This document shows, piece by piece, positions 50,384 through 58,443 of a stretch of 64,000 nt of DNA; position 1 is the first letter of the stretch; each line of letters starts with the position of its first letter. The notes below the pieces were generated by a model. That model searched no databases, had not been told where the DNA came from, and was given only the letters and a program-made list of their open reading frames with translations. Origin of the DNA: Phycisphaerae bacterium (lineage in GTDB: Bacteria; Planctomycetota; Phycisphaerae; Sedimentisphaerales; Anaerobacaceae); the NCBI GenBank assembly GCA_030615025.1, contig JAUXAB010000003.1, positions 54,059 through 118,058 on the forward strand, written 5' to 3'. Position numbers and translations under genes: made by a program.

Positions 50384-51505
50384 ATGAGAACTATTGCAGT
50401 ATTAAACCAAAAAGGGGGAGTTGGAAAGACCACAACAGTGGTCAATATTGCAGCGGCCCTTGCCGGCATGGGCTCGAAGGTGGTCGTTGTTGACCTGGAC
50501 CCTCAGGCACATCTGACAATCCACCTGGGCCTCGAGCCGCAAGCCATTGGGGCCGGCTCATATGAGGTCCTGACTAAAGAGGCCAAATTTGAAGAAGAAA
50601 TTCTGCTCGTGCGTCCAAATCTTTGGCTGCTGCCGGCAAATATCAACCTGGTTGGTGCTGAAAGTGAGCTGGTAAGTGTGGTCGGCAGGGAGACCATTCT
50701 CCGAGAAGCGGTCAAGTCAGTTGAAGACAAATTCGATTATCTGATGATTGACTGTCCCCCTTCGCTCGGATTGCTGACCCTAAATGCTCTTGCGGCCGCT
50801 GAAGAGGTTTTGATCCCGCTTCAGCCACATTTCCTGGGCCTGCAGGGATTCGGAAAACTGCTGCAGACCATCGACCTTGTCAACAGAAGAATCAACCCGG
50901 GCCTGAAAGTTCAAGGGATTTTGCTGTGCATGTTCGACAGCAGAGCCTCACTTCCAAATGAAGTCAAGGCCGATATCGAGCAATTCCTCAAAAATGCACG
51001 CGGAACGAACTGCGCCTGGGCACAAGCTCGGATTCTGCCCACTTATATCCGAAGAAACATCAAGCTTGCTGAAGCGCCAAGCTACGGCAAAACAATTTTC
51101 GAATACGAGCGAAATTGTCATGGTGCTGAAGATTACGCAAAAGTGGCCGAATCCATACACACTCAATCCCTCGACTTCGCTCGGGATGGTGAGCCTGTCG
51201 AACCATTTCGGCCGGCGCCCCAGCTCAATACACAACCTGATGCTGCTAAAGTGGCTGAAGACCAGAATGTACAAACTTTGGAATCCGCCTCTGGCGGAAA
51301 AGAAGTATCTGCTGCTGAAGCGGCTCAGGAATCCGCCTCTGGGCGGACTCCGGCAGATACAAACCAAAGACCTGATACCGGCGCCGAACAGAACCGGGAC
51401 AAACCTCCCATCGATATCAGGTCGATTCCACAGCCTGATTCACAAACACCCTCCTCGGAATTTACACAAACAGAGGCTAATCAAAATCAGCCTGAATCCC
51501 AATAG
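50384..51505 (+). CDS. ParA-family ATPase with repeat-derived C-terminal tail
   Basis: A deviant Walker-A ATPase: VLNQKGGVGKTTTVVN (residues 5-20), VVDLDPQAHLTIHLG (near 39), and DYLMIDCPPSLGLLT (near 116-130). Such proteins separate chromosomes or place cellular machines. Here no parB or gene of that kind is near, so it is an orphan or a MinD/McdA-like system. After about residue 262 the sequence becomes a long hydrophilic tail of repeats: SLDFARDGEPVEPF is the translation of a well-known dispersed palindrome (51163-51210), and ESASGG units come from GGCGGA hairpins. Length 373 residues, about 110 more than a normal ParA. ATG 50384 follows directly on the repeat. Confidence 0.9.
   Translation: MRTIAVLNQKGGVGKTTTVVNIAAALAGMGSKVVVVDLDPQAHLTIHLGLEPQAIGAGSYEVLTKEAKFEEEILLVRPNLWLLPANINLVGAESELVSVVGRETILREAVKSVEDKFDYLMIDCPPSLGLLTLNALAAAEEVLIPLQPHFLGLQGFGKLLQTIDLVNRRINPGLKVQGILLCMFDSRASLPNEVKADIEQFLKNARGTNCAWAQARILPTYIRRNIKLAEAPSYGKTIFEYERNCHGAEDYAKVAESIHTQSLDFARDGEPVEPFRPAPQLNTQPDAAKVAEDQNVQTLESASGGKEVSAAEAAQESASGRTPADTNQRPDTGAEQNRDKPPIDIRSIPQPDSQTPSSEFTQTEANQNQPESQ
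51163..51210. repeat. In-frame palindrome TCGACTTCGCTCGGG inside parA
   Basis: CTCAATCCCTCGACTTCGCTCGGGATGGTGAGCCTGTCGAACC-type sequence (given here only by its parts) is a widespread palindrome whose translation is SLDFARDGEPVEPF. It is read in the parA frame. Two TCCGCCTCTGG-type hairpins follow at about 51286 and 51329, also in frame. Confidence 0.7.
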
Positions 51506-51675
51506 CCAAAATAAGAAAGATTCTTATTGCGAATAAGTCAATGAAAAGAGATGAAAGAAGACTTTCCGAGTAAAACAAGGAGATAAACATTAGTACACTT
51601 GATTACCCCATATCTTGCTTCGCAAGAAGCAAAGGGTGCGACTTTCTAAAAACCATTGGCCTGGCGGCTTCATTG

Positions 51676-52830
51676 ATGTTGGTGAACTGGATTTGGGTTC
51701 CCGCAAAGCGGGGTCCCTCCTGTGGTGTTATGGTAGGGCGGGGAGAGGCGGCTGAGGCAAAACTATCTGTCGGCCCCAAAAAGCAATCAGGAGTAACGGT
51801 TCTCAAACGGGGCAAATGCGACAATGGTTACAGGCTTTATTCGAGCCGAGCTACCGAAGTCGCCCACCTCATCGACCTGGATGGACGGGAAGTTCATCGC
51901 TGGTCGTATCCCCAGGGCAAGACGTGGCACTACGCCGAAATGCTTCCCAACGGACACCTTGTTGCCATCATCAAGGACGTTATGATTCTGGAACTGGACT
52001 GGGACAGTAACCTTGTCTGGAAAAGGCGGATGAGGGCCCATCATGATTTCTATCGGCTACCCAACGGCAACACGCTTGTGGTAGACAGGCGGAGTTTGAA
52101 AAACCCGTGGACTCATTCGGGGAAACTTACCTGTGATGTCATAGTCGAACTGACGCCAGACAATAGAGTAGTCTGGGAGTGGAAAGCTGAGGAGCATGCC
52201 GGCGAGATTGCCGAGCACGTGAACCTTACAATTCCACCTTATGCAAAATTCTGGGATTGGCCGCATATCAACACTGTTGAGGTGCTGCCCGACAGTCCTG
52301 CCGCCAGGAAAGATTCGAGATTCAAAGCGGGCAATATTCTTTTCTGTGGACGCCACATCGACACAATAGGAGTAATCGAAAAGCAATCTGGAAAGGTCGT
52401 TTGGGCCTGGGGGCCTGGTGAATTGCTGGGGCCGCACATGCCTACTATGCTCCCTAACGGACACTTGCTCATCTACGACAACGGGCAGAATGCTGCTGTT
52501 CGCCGCAGGGGATATACTCGGGTATTGGAGCTCGACCCTTTCGGCGAGAGGATAGTATGGCAATACAAGGCGGACCCGCCGAAGAGCTTTTACTCTCCGT
52601 CGCGGGGCTCCAATCAAAGGTTGCCCAACGGAAACACGTTTATCGCCGAATCAGATTCAGGCCGCCTGTTCGAAGTGAGCGCCGGGGGCGAGATTGTCTG
52701 GGAGCTCTTAAATCCTGACTTACATAAAAATGGTGGGCGAATGGCGCTCTACCGGGCTATCTGCTACCCTCGAAAATTCATCGACCGGCTCCTGGCCCAC
52801 TATGGACGTGCCAGGACCAGCAAGAAGTGA
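51676..52830 (+). CDS. Arylsulfotransferase-like beta-propeller protein
   Basis: A protein of the ASST/PQQ-like propeller type with repeated blades: RLPNGNTLVVDRRS, then VVWEWKAEEHAG, HMPTMLPNGHLLIYDNG and QRLPNGNTFIAESDSGR. The HxxxxLPNGNxL pattern in each is typical of arylsulfate sulfotransferase-related proteins. An upstream in-frame stretch DFLKTIGLAASLML looks like a Tat or Sec signal, but no ATG/GTG/TTG precedes it: the expected codon at 51589, 6 bases after AAGGAG, is ATT. So the annotated ATG at 51676 (codon 30) may miss the true N terminus. It is 170 bases after parA. Confidence 0.72.
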   Translation: MLVNWIWVPAKRGPSCGVMVGRGEAAEAKLSVGPKKQSGVTVLKRGKCDNGYRLYSSRATEVAHLIDLDGREVHRWSYPQGKTWHYAEMLPNGHLVAIIKDVMILELDWDSNLVWKRRMRAHHDFYRLPNGNTLVVDRRSLKNPWTHSGKLTCDVIVELTPDNRVVWEWKAEEHAGEIAEHVNLTIPPYAKFWDWPHINTVEVLPDSPAARKDSRFKAGNILFCGRHIDTIGVIEKQSGKVVWAWGPGELLGPHMPTMLPNGHLLIYDNGQNAAVRRRGYTRVLELDPFGERIVWQYKADPPKSFYSPSRGSNQRLPNGNTFIAESDSGRLFEVSAGGEIVWELLNPDLHKNGGRMALYRAICYPRKFIDRLLAHYGRARTSKK

Positions 52831-52835
52831 GGTTT

Positions 52836-53762
52836 TTATTCCTGCTCGGAATCTTTCTCTAACAGTCCCATGCCTCGCATCCAGTCTGCGCAGCGAACCG
52901 GCCAACTTGATACGGCACTGTGCTTCTTGCCAAGGCCAAATCCGTGGCGGCCTTTTTGGTAAATGTGCATCTCAGCCGGGACCTTGGCCTTTCGCAGGGC
53001 AAGGTAAAAATAGATACTGTTTTCCGCCGGCACGCCCTTGTCCTCGTAGGTGTGGACGAGGAACGTGGGTGGCGTTTCAGACGTGACCTGCCTTTCATTA
53101 GATAGATTCTCGACGAGATTCTTGTCAGGTTTGTCACTGAGTAAATTCCGCCTGGAACCGCGGTGGGTAAACCATTCGGTCATCGAAATGACCGGATAGA
53201 TAAGTATCATAAAATCAGGCCGACAACTATTACGGTCTATCGCATTTTTTACATCGCTGTAGCGCTTCTGAAAGTGTGTACCCGCACTCGATGCCAGGTG
53301 CCCGCCCGCCGAAAAGCCGAGGATGCCGATCCGACCGGGGTCGATGTTCCATTCCTTGGCCCGGCTGCGGACCATACTAATAGCTCGCTGGGCGTCTTGT
53401 AACGGTGCTGGATGACCATAGCCGGCACCGCTATTGCGATGGCGGTACTTAAGGATAAAACCAGCCACACCGAGCGAGTTTAGCCACCGTGCGACTTGGT
53501 GTCCCTCGTGGTCCATAGCTAAGAACCCATAACCACCGCCGGGACAAATCACCACAGCGGTACCGGTGGCCTTTTCCTTCGGCGGCAGGTAAATCGTCAG
53601 CGTTGGCTTGTCACCGTCCTCGTTGCCTTTAGCACCTGGAGCACCATTAGGCCAAAGCAGTTCGGTCTTCTGTAAGATTGCTGCCTCCTCCGCAGCCACT
53701 CTCGCAGTTGAGGTCATCGCAATTATCATACAGGCCAAAACGGTACAAAAATACCGATTCAT
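52836..53762 (-). CDS. Secreted alpha/beta-hydrolase esterase (acetylesterase-like)
   Basis: A signal peptide (residues 1-24, FCTVLACMIIAMTSTARVAA) precedes an esterase fold. The oxyanion segment is CPGGGYGFLAMDHEG (near 72), the nucleophile elbow is GFSAGGHLA (near 147), and the closing Asp and His are in VHTYEDKGVP and KGRHGFGLG. It resembles carbohydrate esterases such as BD-FAE and acetylxylan esterases. AAGGAGC lies 8 bases before ATG 53762. It ends 5 bases from the stop of the arylsulfotransferase-like gene, converging on it. A role in polysaccharide use outside the cell is plausible. Confidence 0.88.
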   Translation of the reverse strand: MNRYFCTVLACMIIAMTSTARVAAEEAAILQKTELLWPNGAPGAKGNEDGDKPTLTIYLPPKEKATGTAVVICPGGGYGFLAMDHEGHQVARWLNSLGVAGFILKYRHRNSGAGYGHPAPLQDAQRAISMVRSRAKEWNIDPGRIGILGFSAGGHLASSAGTHFQKRYSDVKNAIDRNSCRPDFMILIYPVISMTEWFTHRGSRRNLLSDKPDKNLVENLSNERQVTSETPPTFLVHTYEDKGVPAENSIYFYLALRKAKVPAEMHIYQKGRHGFGLGKKHSAVSSWPVRCADWMRGMGLLEKDSEQE

Positions 53763-53907
53763 GTTTTCAGCTCCTTTCGTTATTTCACCGAGTTTTCTGT
53801 CAGACCAATTATTGTAGGTTTGCAAACAGCTTTGCAGTGAAGTTTAGAAGCATCGCCGGATATGCCTCCATTTGTAATTGCGTCATGGGCGGATATCCGC
53901 AGTCTAT

Positions 53908-53981
53908 TGGGCGATACAGGGTTCGAACCTGTGACCTCACGGGTGTGATCCGTGCGCTCTAACCAACTGAGCTAATCGCCC
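53908..53981 (-). tRNA. tRNA-Val (anticodon CAC)
   Basis: The minus strand gives acceptor GGGCGAT / ATCGCCC, a D arm GCTCAGTTGGTTAGAGC, the anticodon stem CACGG / CCGTG with loop ATCACAC (anticodon CAC), the T arm ACAGG-TTCGAAC-CCTGT and discriminator A; 74 bases. No CCA is encoded. Downstream, at 54015-54040, is a GGTTCCCGCAAAGCGGG palindrome. Confidence 0.95.
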
Positions 53982-54118
53982 TATGCTCCCGCCTGTGGCG
54001 GGATTCACAAAATACTATTGGGTTCCCGCAAAGCGGGCCTACCGGAGATGAATTTAGCCGCCAACCCCACTTCATGTCAAGTCTTTAACTCGTAATTGGT
54101 AACTGGTTAAATTACCAA

Positions 54119-54541
54119 TCACCAATCAGAAGTCGGTTCTGTTGCGAGAAGGTTGGTTCGTCCGAATTTGACGCCCTTCATGCTTAATAAGCTATCGGCC
54201 ATCTTATTGATTTCGCCCACCTGCCCTCGAAGCACAATTACCTCCAGGCAATCGTGCTCGTCCAGGTGGATGTGCATGGACGAAATCGTTTGTAGAATAT
54301 GCGAATGTTGCAAGTCGGTTAACTTCTGCATCAGCTTTGTCGAGTCATGGTCGTAAACCAGAAATACAGCACCGACCGCCTTGGCTTTTGGATTTGTCAG
54401 CCGCTCGCCACTTAGCTGCTGGCGTATAAAATCGCGTATGGCCTCAGACCGGCTCTGATAACCTTGTTTGGCAATGAGCTTATCGAACATCGAAAGCAGC
54501 TTCTTATCCAGCGATACCCCTATGCGTTCAACCTGGTTCAT
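54119..54541 (-). CDS. nikR: Nickel-responsive regulator NikR-like
   Basis: A 140-residue ribbon-helix-helix regulator. The DNA-binding part is ERIGVSLDKKLLSMFDKLI (residues 5-23), then SRSEAIRDFIRQQL. The ACT-like metal-binding half has the ligands expected for NikR: a His in LQHSHIL (near 79), HIHLDEHDC near 90-98 and LRGQVGEI. It would sense nickel and repress a nickel transporter, yet none is in the window. AAAGGAAC lies 8 bases before the ATG. The gene is 33 bases after the metX-metW gene on the same strand, so cotranscription is likely. Confidence 0.9.
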   Translation of the reverse strand: MNQVERIGVSLDKKLLSMFDKLIAKQGYQSRSEAIRDFIRQQLSGERLTNPKAKAVGAVFLVYDHDSTKLMQKLTDLQHSHILQTISSMHIHLDEHDCLEVIVLRGQVGEINKMADSLLSMKGVKFGRTNLLATEPTSDW

Positions 54542-54573
54542 CTGTTTGTTCCTTTAAGAAGCGTCGTTTTTGC

Positions 54574-56379
54574 TTATGTGTCTCTATTTGTTACGTACAC
54601 TACCTGCTCGGCAAAGAGGTTGGGCATAAAACTGACCGGGCGCAGGCGTCTCTTACTGAGAGGGATCTTCTTTTCGACTTTGACTCCCAGGCGCCTGCAG
54701 AACTCATCGAAGTCTTTCAGCGATAAAAAGTGTATGTTCGGCGAGTCGTGCCAACCGAACGGCAGCTGCCTGGTGATCGGGGCCTTGCCGTGCAGCAGCA
54801 ACTGCGCCCTGCACCGCCAGTGAGCGAAGTTTGGAAAGCTGACGATCACCTTCTTGCCCACTCGCAGCAGCTCCTCAAAGACCTTCTGCGGGTCCTTGAG
54901 CGTCTGCACGGTCTGCGAGAGTATGACGTAGTCGAAGCTCTTATCTGTGTAGTAGCTCAGCCCCTGCTCAACATCCTGCTGGATGACCGGCAGGCGCCGG
55001 CAGATACAATCCAGGACAAGCTCCTGGTCAAGCTCGATGCCCTCGCCTTTGACGTTTTTGTCGCGTACCAGATTGGCGAGCAGCCGTCCGTCTCCGCAGC
55101 CGACATCGAGCACTGTGCTGTCCAGCTCGATAAGAGATTCTATCAGTTCATAATCCACGCGCGCCCAGTGGGCCTGCTCGACCTGGCTGAGCGTTCGCAT
55201 ACTGCGTGCATAACAAGAACACGGCTGTTTTTCCCCATCGGGTTCAGAGGTCGCCTTCAGAAAGCAGCAGAGAAAGGTCCCGAGAGTATCCGACTCCAGT
55301 AGAAACGCATCGTGGCCGTACGACGACGCAATATTGCAGAAACTGACATCTTTGCCGTTGACAACCAGTGCGTTGACTATTGCCTCGGATTGTGCCGGCG
55401 TATAAAGCCAGTCGCTTGCGAAACTAACTACAAGGAATCTCGATTTGACATTCGCAAAGGCCTTGCGTAATGACCCGTACTCCTTCTGCAGGTCGAAATA
55501 GTCCGCCGCCTTGGTTATGTAAAGATAACTATTGGCGTCGAATCTTTCCACGAACGTTTGCCCTTGATAGTCCAGGTATGTCTCAACGGCAAACTCGGAG
55601 TTGAAATCGTAACTGTATTGGTCGGCACCTCTTAGTTGTCGGCCGAACTTCTGACGCATGCCCTGCTCCGAAAGATACGTTATATGCCCAATCATTCGGG
55701 CAATTGCCAGGCCTTTATCCGGCCCTTCTTTGTCTTTGTATTGGCCGTTGGCAAAATTTGCGTCTGCCAGTATCGCATTTCTACCTACCGCATCAAACGC
55801 AATCGACTGAGCCCCAAGATGTGTCGTTGTGGCAGCCGGTATCGCAGCTCTAACAAAATCAGGATATTTAATCGCCCACTGCAGAACCTGCATCCCGCCG
55901 ATTGAGCCCCCAATTACCGCCAGAAGATTTTTTATCTCGAGCTTATCGAGCAGCAGCTTTTGCACTTTAACCATATCGCCGATGGTTATAATCGGAAAGT
56001 CCAAACCGTATGGCTTCTGTGTTGCCGGATTAATCGAAGATGGCCCCGTCGTGCCGCTGCAGCCGCCTAAAAAATTTGAGCAAATCACAAAATATCTATT
56101 CGTGTCAATGCCTTTGCCCGGCCCTACCATAGTGTCCCACCAGCCGGGCTTCCTGTCGTCAGGACTGTGGTAACCGGCAACATGGGCGTCGCCGCTGAGA
56201 GCATGGCAAATCAATACAGCATTATCACCCGTCTCGTTAAGCTGCCCGTAGGTCTCGTAGGCCACATCAATCGGAGCTAATCTCTTGCCGCACTCCAGCT
56301 CCAGAGGCTGCTCCGGCTCCACCAGCCGTATCATTTGAGTCTGCACGATACCAACCGAGTTTTTCCCAATCTCTGCCAT
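54574..56379 (-). CDS. metX: Homoserine O-acetyltransferase fused to MetW methyltransferase-like domain
   Basis: Residues 1-390 are an alpha/beta-hydrolase homoserine acyltransferase: [13 protein letters not shown] (near 57), the nucleophile in IGGSIGGMQ (near 155), and the Asp/His in [10 protein letters not shown] and [11 protein letters not shown]. Residues 400-601 are a MetW methyltransferase-like domain with [12 protein letters not shown] and [12 protein letters not shown]. MetX and MetW are usually separate neighbours in which MetW aids MetX; the fusion would keep them 1:1. It makes O-acetyl- or O-succinylhomoserine for methionine. ATG 56379 was chosen; the ATG at 56478 would add a basic, unfamiliar stretch. 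nikR follows. Confidence 0.92.
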   Translation of the reverse strand: MAEIGKNSVGIVQTQMIRLVEPEQPLELECGKRLAPIDVAYETYGQLNETGDNAVLICHALSGDAHVAGYHSPDDRKPGWWDTMVGPGKGIDTNRYFVICSNFLGGCSGTTGPSSINPATQKPYGLDFPIITIGDMVKVQKLLLDKLEIKNLLAVIGGSIGGMQVLQWAIKYPDFVRAAIPAATTTHLGAQSIAFDAVGRNAILADANFANGQYKDKEGPDKGLAIARMIGHITYLSEQGMRQKFGRQLRGADQYSYDFNSEFAVETYLDYQGQTFVERFDANSYLYITKAADYFDLQKEYGSLRKAFANVKSRFLVVSFASDWLYTPAQSEAIVNALVVNGKDVSFCNIASSYGHDAFLLESDTLGTFLCCFLKATSEPDGEKQPCSCYARSMRTLSQVEQAHWARVDYELIESLIELDSTVLDVGCGDGRLLANLVRDKNVKGEGIELDQELVLDCICRRLPVIQQDVEQGLSYYTDKSFDYVILSQTVQTLKDPQKVFEELLRVGKKVIVSFPNFAHWRCRAQLLLHGKAPITRQLPFGWHDSPNIHFLSLKDFDEFCRRLGVKVEKKIPLSKRRLRPVSFMPNLFAEQVVYVTNRDT

Positions 56380-56505
56380 AGCGACAATTAAATATACCCA
56401 AAAACTTCTCTCTGTAAAGCACAATAGTAACAAGCTGCGCTTGAAGCGCCGGCCACGCCGAGGACCAAGTAATGACATTTTCTATTTTAAAATTACCAAA
56501 AATCC

Positions 56506-56534
56506 TTGACACTCTAAAACATCAGACATAAATT
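56506..56534 (+). promoter_or_regulatory. Promoter for the SANT-like gene
   Basis: A perfect TTGACA (56506-56511), 17 bases, and TAAATT (56529-56534). The gene at 56610 starts some 70 bases on. A TAAGAT at about 56539 is an alternative -10. The element is in the 100-base gap that also separates it from the divergent metX gene. Confidence 0.5.
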
Positions 56535-56609
56535 GTGTTAAGATAGTTGAAGTGTCAGGATACCAAAGACAAATTTAGCTGAATGTCATTTAGCGAAAGG
56601 AAGCATAAA

Positions 56610-56840
56610 ATGGCTAAGAAGAAAAAAGTTGCGAAGAAGAAAAAGGTCGTAAAGAGGAAAAAAGCTGCAAAACTGTGGACAAGAGCCGAAGTCAGCCTGC
56701 TTAGAAAACTTTTCCCGACCAACCCCACTTCCAAGATAGCTAAACAGCTTCGGCGTCAAACCGATGCAGTGAAAAAGAAGGCGTCCAGAATGGGACTTCG
56801 CAAGTCAAAGAGGTACCTGAGGTCGATCGGCAGGGCTTAA
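56610..56840 (+). CDS. Small lysine-rich protein with SANT/Myb-like helix-turn-helix
   Basis: 76 residues. The N terminus is a histone-H1-like run of Lys, Ala and Val (MAKKKKVAKKKKVVKRKKAA). Then LWTRAEVSLLRKLFPTNPTSKIAKQL (shown by parts: WTRAEVSLL and TSKIAKQLRR) follows the SANT/Myb pattern with a first Trp, and the C terminus is basic (RMGLRKSKRYLRS). It is expected to bind DNA or RNA as a chromatin-like or stationary-phase protein. Genes like it are known in planctomycetes. AAAGGAAG lies 7 bases before ATG 56610. A hairpin TATTTTGC / GCAAAATA follows at 56874-56897. Confidence 0.75.
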   Translation: MAKKKKVAKKKKVVKRKKAAKLWTRAEVSLLRKLFPTNPTSKIAKQLRRQTDAVKKKASRMGLRKSKRYLRSIGRA

Positions 56841-57250
56841 GCTGTGCAGCCGGTTATTGAGGGGCGCTGGTGCTATTTTGCGGTTTGTTGCAAAATAAGA
56901 ATTCTACCAAACGCGGAGTGGAGCATTTGGGGTCCCAGTCAAGGTGTTTGGATAAGCTGATGGCTCGGAGCATATCTGCTTCGTGCAGGGATTAGGGTGC
57001 AGGTTTTTTTTCAAGCTTTTAACTTCGTTCAGTCCAGAGTTTCTTTACCGCGCCGGGCCTGGTCCCAATGTATACACAATCGATGACGACAGCTTTACGT
57101 AAGCCCGCCAGAAGATGCAAAATGGACGTTCCCCCTGTGCCAAGGGCTAACCCGAGTGCAAAATCCTTGACATTTGCTCAAAACATCGTTATTTTCATTG
57201 CCATAGTATTCCGTTTGAGTTTTATCGGTTTTTATTGTCAGGGGCTTGAT
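56841..57250. other. Leader region of trpS, with hairpin and promoter
   Basis: 410 bases without a gene. A hairpin TATTTTGC (56874-56881) with GCAAAATA (56890-56897) follows the SANT-like gene; it has no T-run. Its TTTTGC..GCAAAA core resembles the palindrome inside murF. The trpS promoter is at 57167. I looked for a T-box (a stem-loop with the specifier, then a terminator/antiterminator) in this leader and could not support one. Confidence 0.5.
57167..57195 (+). promoter_or_regulatory. Promoter for trpS-DUF2007-scpA
   Basis: TTGACA (57167-57172), 17 bases, TATTTT (57190-57195). It lies about 55 bases before the TTG start of trpS. Confidence 0.5.
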
Positions 57251-58216
57251 TTGAGAGTTCTATCAGGCATACAGCCATCCGGCGGCCTTCATATAGGCAA
57301 CTACTTTGGCGCAATGCGCCAGCAGCTCCAGCTCCAGGCCGAGCACGATTGCTTTTATTTCATTGCTGACTACCACGCCCTTACCAGCAACCCAACACCT
57401 GCCGACGTTGCTCAGCGCACGCTTGATGTCACAATGGATTATCTTGCCCTGGGCCTCGATACCGAAAAAACCGTCTTCTGGCGCCAATCCGATGTGCCTG
57501 AGGTTACCGAACTCACCTGGCTGCTCTCCTGCGTGACCCCGATGGGTCTTTTGCAGCGTTGCACAACCTTCAAGGAAAAAGTCGCTCAGGGCATTAGTCC
57601 CAATCATGGCCTGTTCGCGTATCCCGTCCTTCAGGCCGCCGACATTTTGATTTACAAAGCCGATTTAGTTCCTGTGGGCGCCGACCAGAAGCAGCATATT
57701 GAGATTGCTCGCGATATCGCAGGCCGCTTCAACAACGCCTATGGCGAGGTCCTTACTCTGCCTGCCGAGCATATCCTGGAGCAGGTCGCCGTTGTCCCTG
57801 GTACCGATGGCCGAAAAATGAGCAAAAGCTATGGAAATACCATCGAGATATTCGAGCCCGAAAAAAGCGTCAGAAAAAAAGTTATGCGTATCGTTACCGA
57901 CTCGACACCGGTTGAGGAACCCAAAGACCCCGACAAGTGCAACGTCTTTGCACTTTTGAAGCTGGTCGCCTCTTCCAAAGAGTTAGCCGAGTGGGAGAAA
58001 AGATACCGCGATGGCGGTATGGGCTATAGCGAGGCCAAAAAACGCCTCACGGAGCTGTTGATAGATTATTTCAAGCCGTTCAGACAAAAAAGAACCGAGC
58101 TCGAAAGCAATATTAATTACGTCAAGAAAGTCCTGGCCGATGGTGCCGAGCGGGCAAGAGACGTAGCTGCCAAAACCCTCGCTCAAGCTCGGAAGGCCGT
58201 GGGCTTGGGAGCCTAA
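57251..58216 (+). CDS. trpS: Tryptophanyl-tRNA synthetase
   Basis: TrpS charges tRNA-Trp. The class I motifs are HIGNYFGAM (near residue 14-22) and GRKMSKSYGN (near 190-199). Also visible is ADYHALTS, a family hallmark, near 43. The start is TTG at 57251, which gives the canonical MRVLSGIQPSG beginning, with AGGGGC 7 bases in front; the open frame extends upstream to 57068 but its sequence is unlike any TrpS. 321 residues is normal. Two genes follow with almost no gap, so all three are one operon. Confidence 0.95.
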   Translation: MRVLSGIQPSGGLHIGNYFGAMRQQLQLQAEHDCFYFIADYHALTSNPTPADVAQRTLDVTMDYLALGLDTEKTVFWRQSDVPEVTELTWLLSCVTPMGLLQRCTTFKEKVAQGISPNHGLFAYPVLQAADILIYKADLVPVGADQKQHIEIARDIAGRFNNAYGEVLTLPAEHILEQVAVVPGTDGRKMSKSYGNTIEIFEPEKSVRKKVMRIVTDSTPVEEPKDPDKCNVFALLKLVASSKELAEWEKRYRDGGMGYSEAKKRLTELLIDYFKPFRQKRTELESNINYVKKVLADGAERARDVAAKTLAQARKAVGLGA

Positions 58217-58218
58217 CT

Positions 58219-58443
58219 GTGGCCGATAAACTTGTTACAATTGCGCAGTTCCAAAATTACATTGAAGCCGAGATGGCGAAACAATTACTCGCTGATTATG
58301 AAATCGAGGCAGTGGTAGTCGGCGAGAATGCTGCAAATTTATATCCGATATCTGCCGTGGCAGCAATGGAGTTGCAGGTCCTTGAAAAAAATGCACAGAA
58401 AGCGCGTCAAATCCTGGAATCTCAAAAAGAACAGGAGCATTAA
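58219..58443 (+). CDS. DUF2007-family small protein
   Basis: 74 residues of the DUF2007 (putative signal-transducing) fold: VTIAQFQNYIEAEMAKQLL (residues 6-24), then AVVVGENA and ELQVLEKNAQKARQIL at the end. Family members are small ferredoxin-like proteins of unknown partner. It begins with GTG 2 bases after the stop of trpS and is followed at once by scpA, so it is translated with them. Confidence 0.78.
   Translation: MADKLVTIAQFQNYIEAEMAKQLLADYEIEAVVVGENAANLYPISAVAAMELQVLEKNAQKARQILESQKEQEH

Noticed and set aside
56380..56605. SAM or other riboswitch before metX
   Set aside because: The leader is short and shows no conserved helix P1 or kink-turn pattern; only a promoter for the opposite strand is supported.
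57068..57250. N-terminal extension of TrpS
   Set aside because: The open frame upstream is unlike any TrpS and covers the promoter; the TTG at 57251 gives the canonical start.
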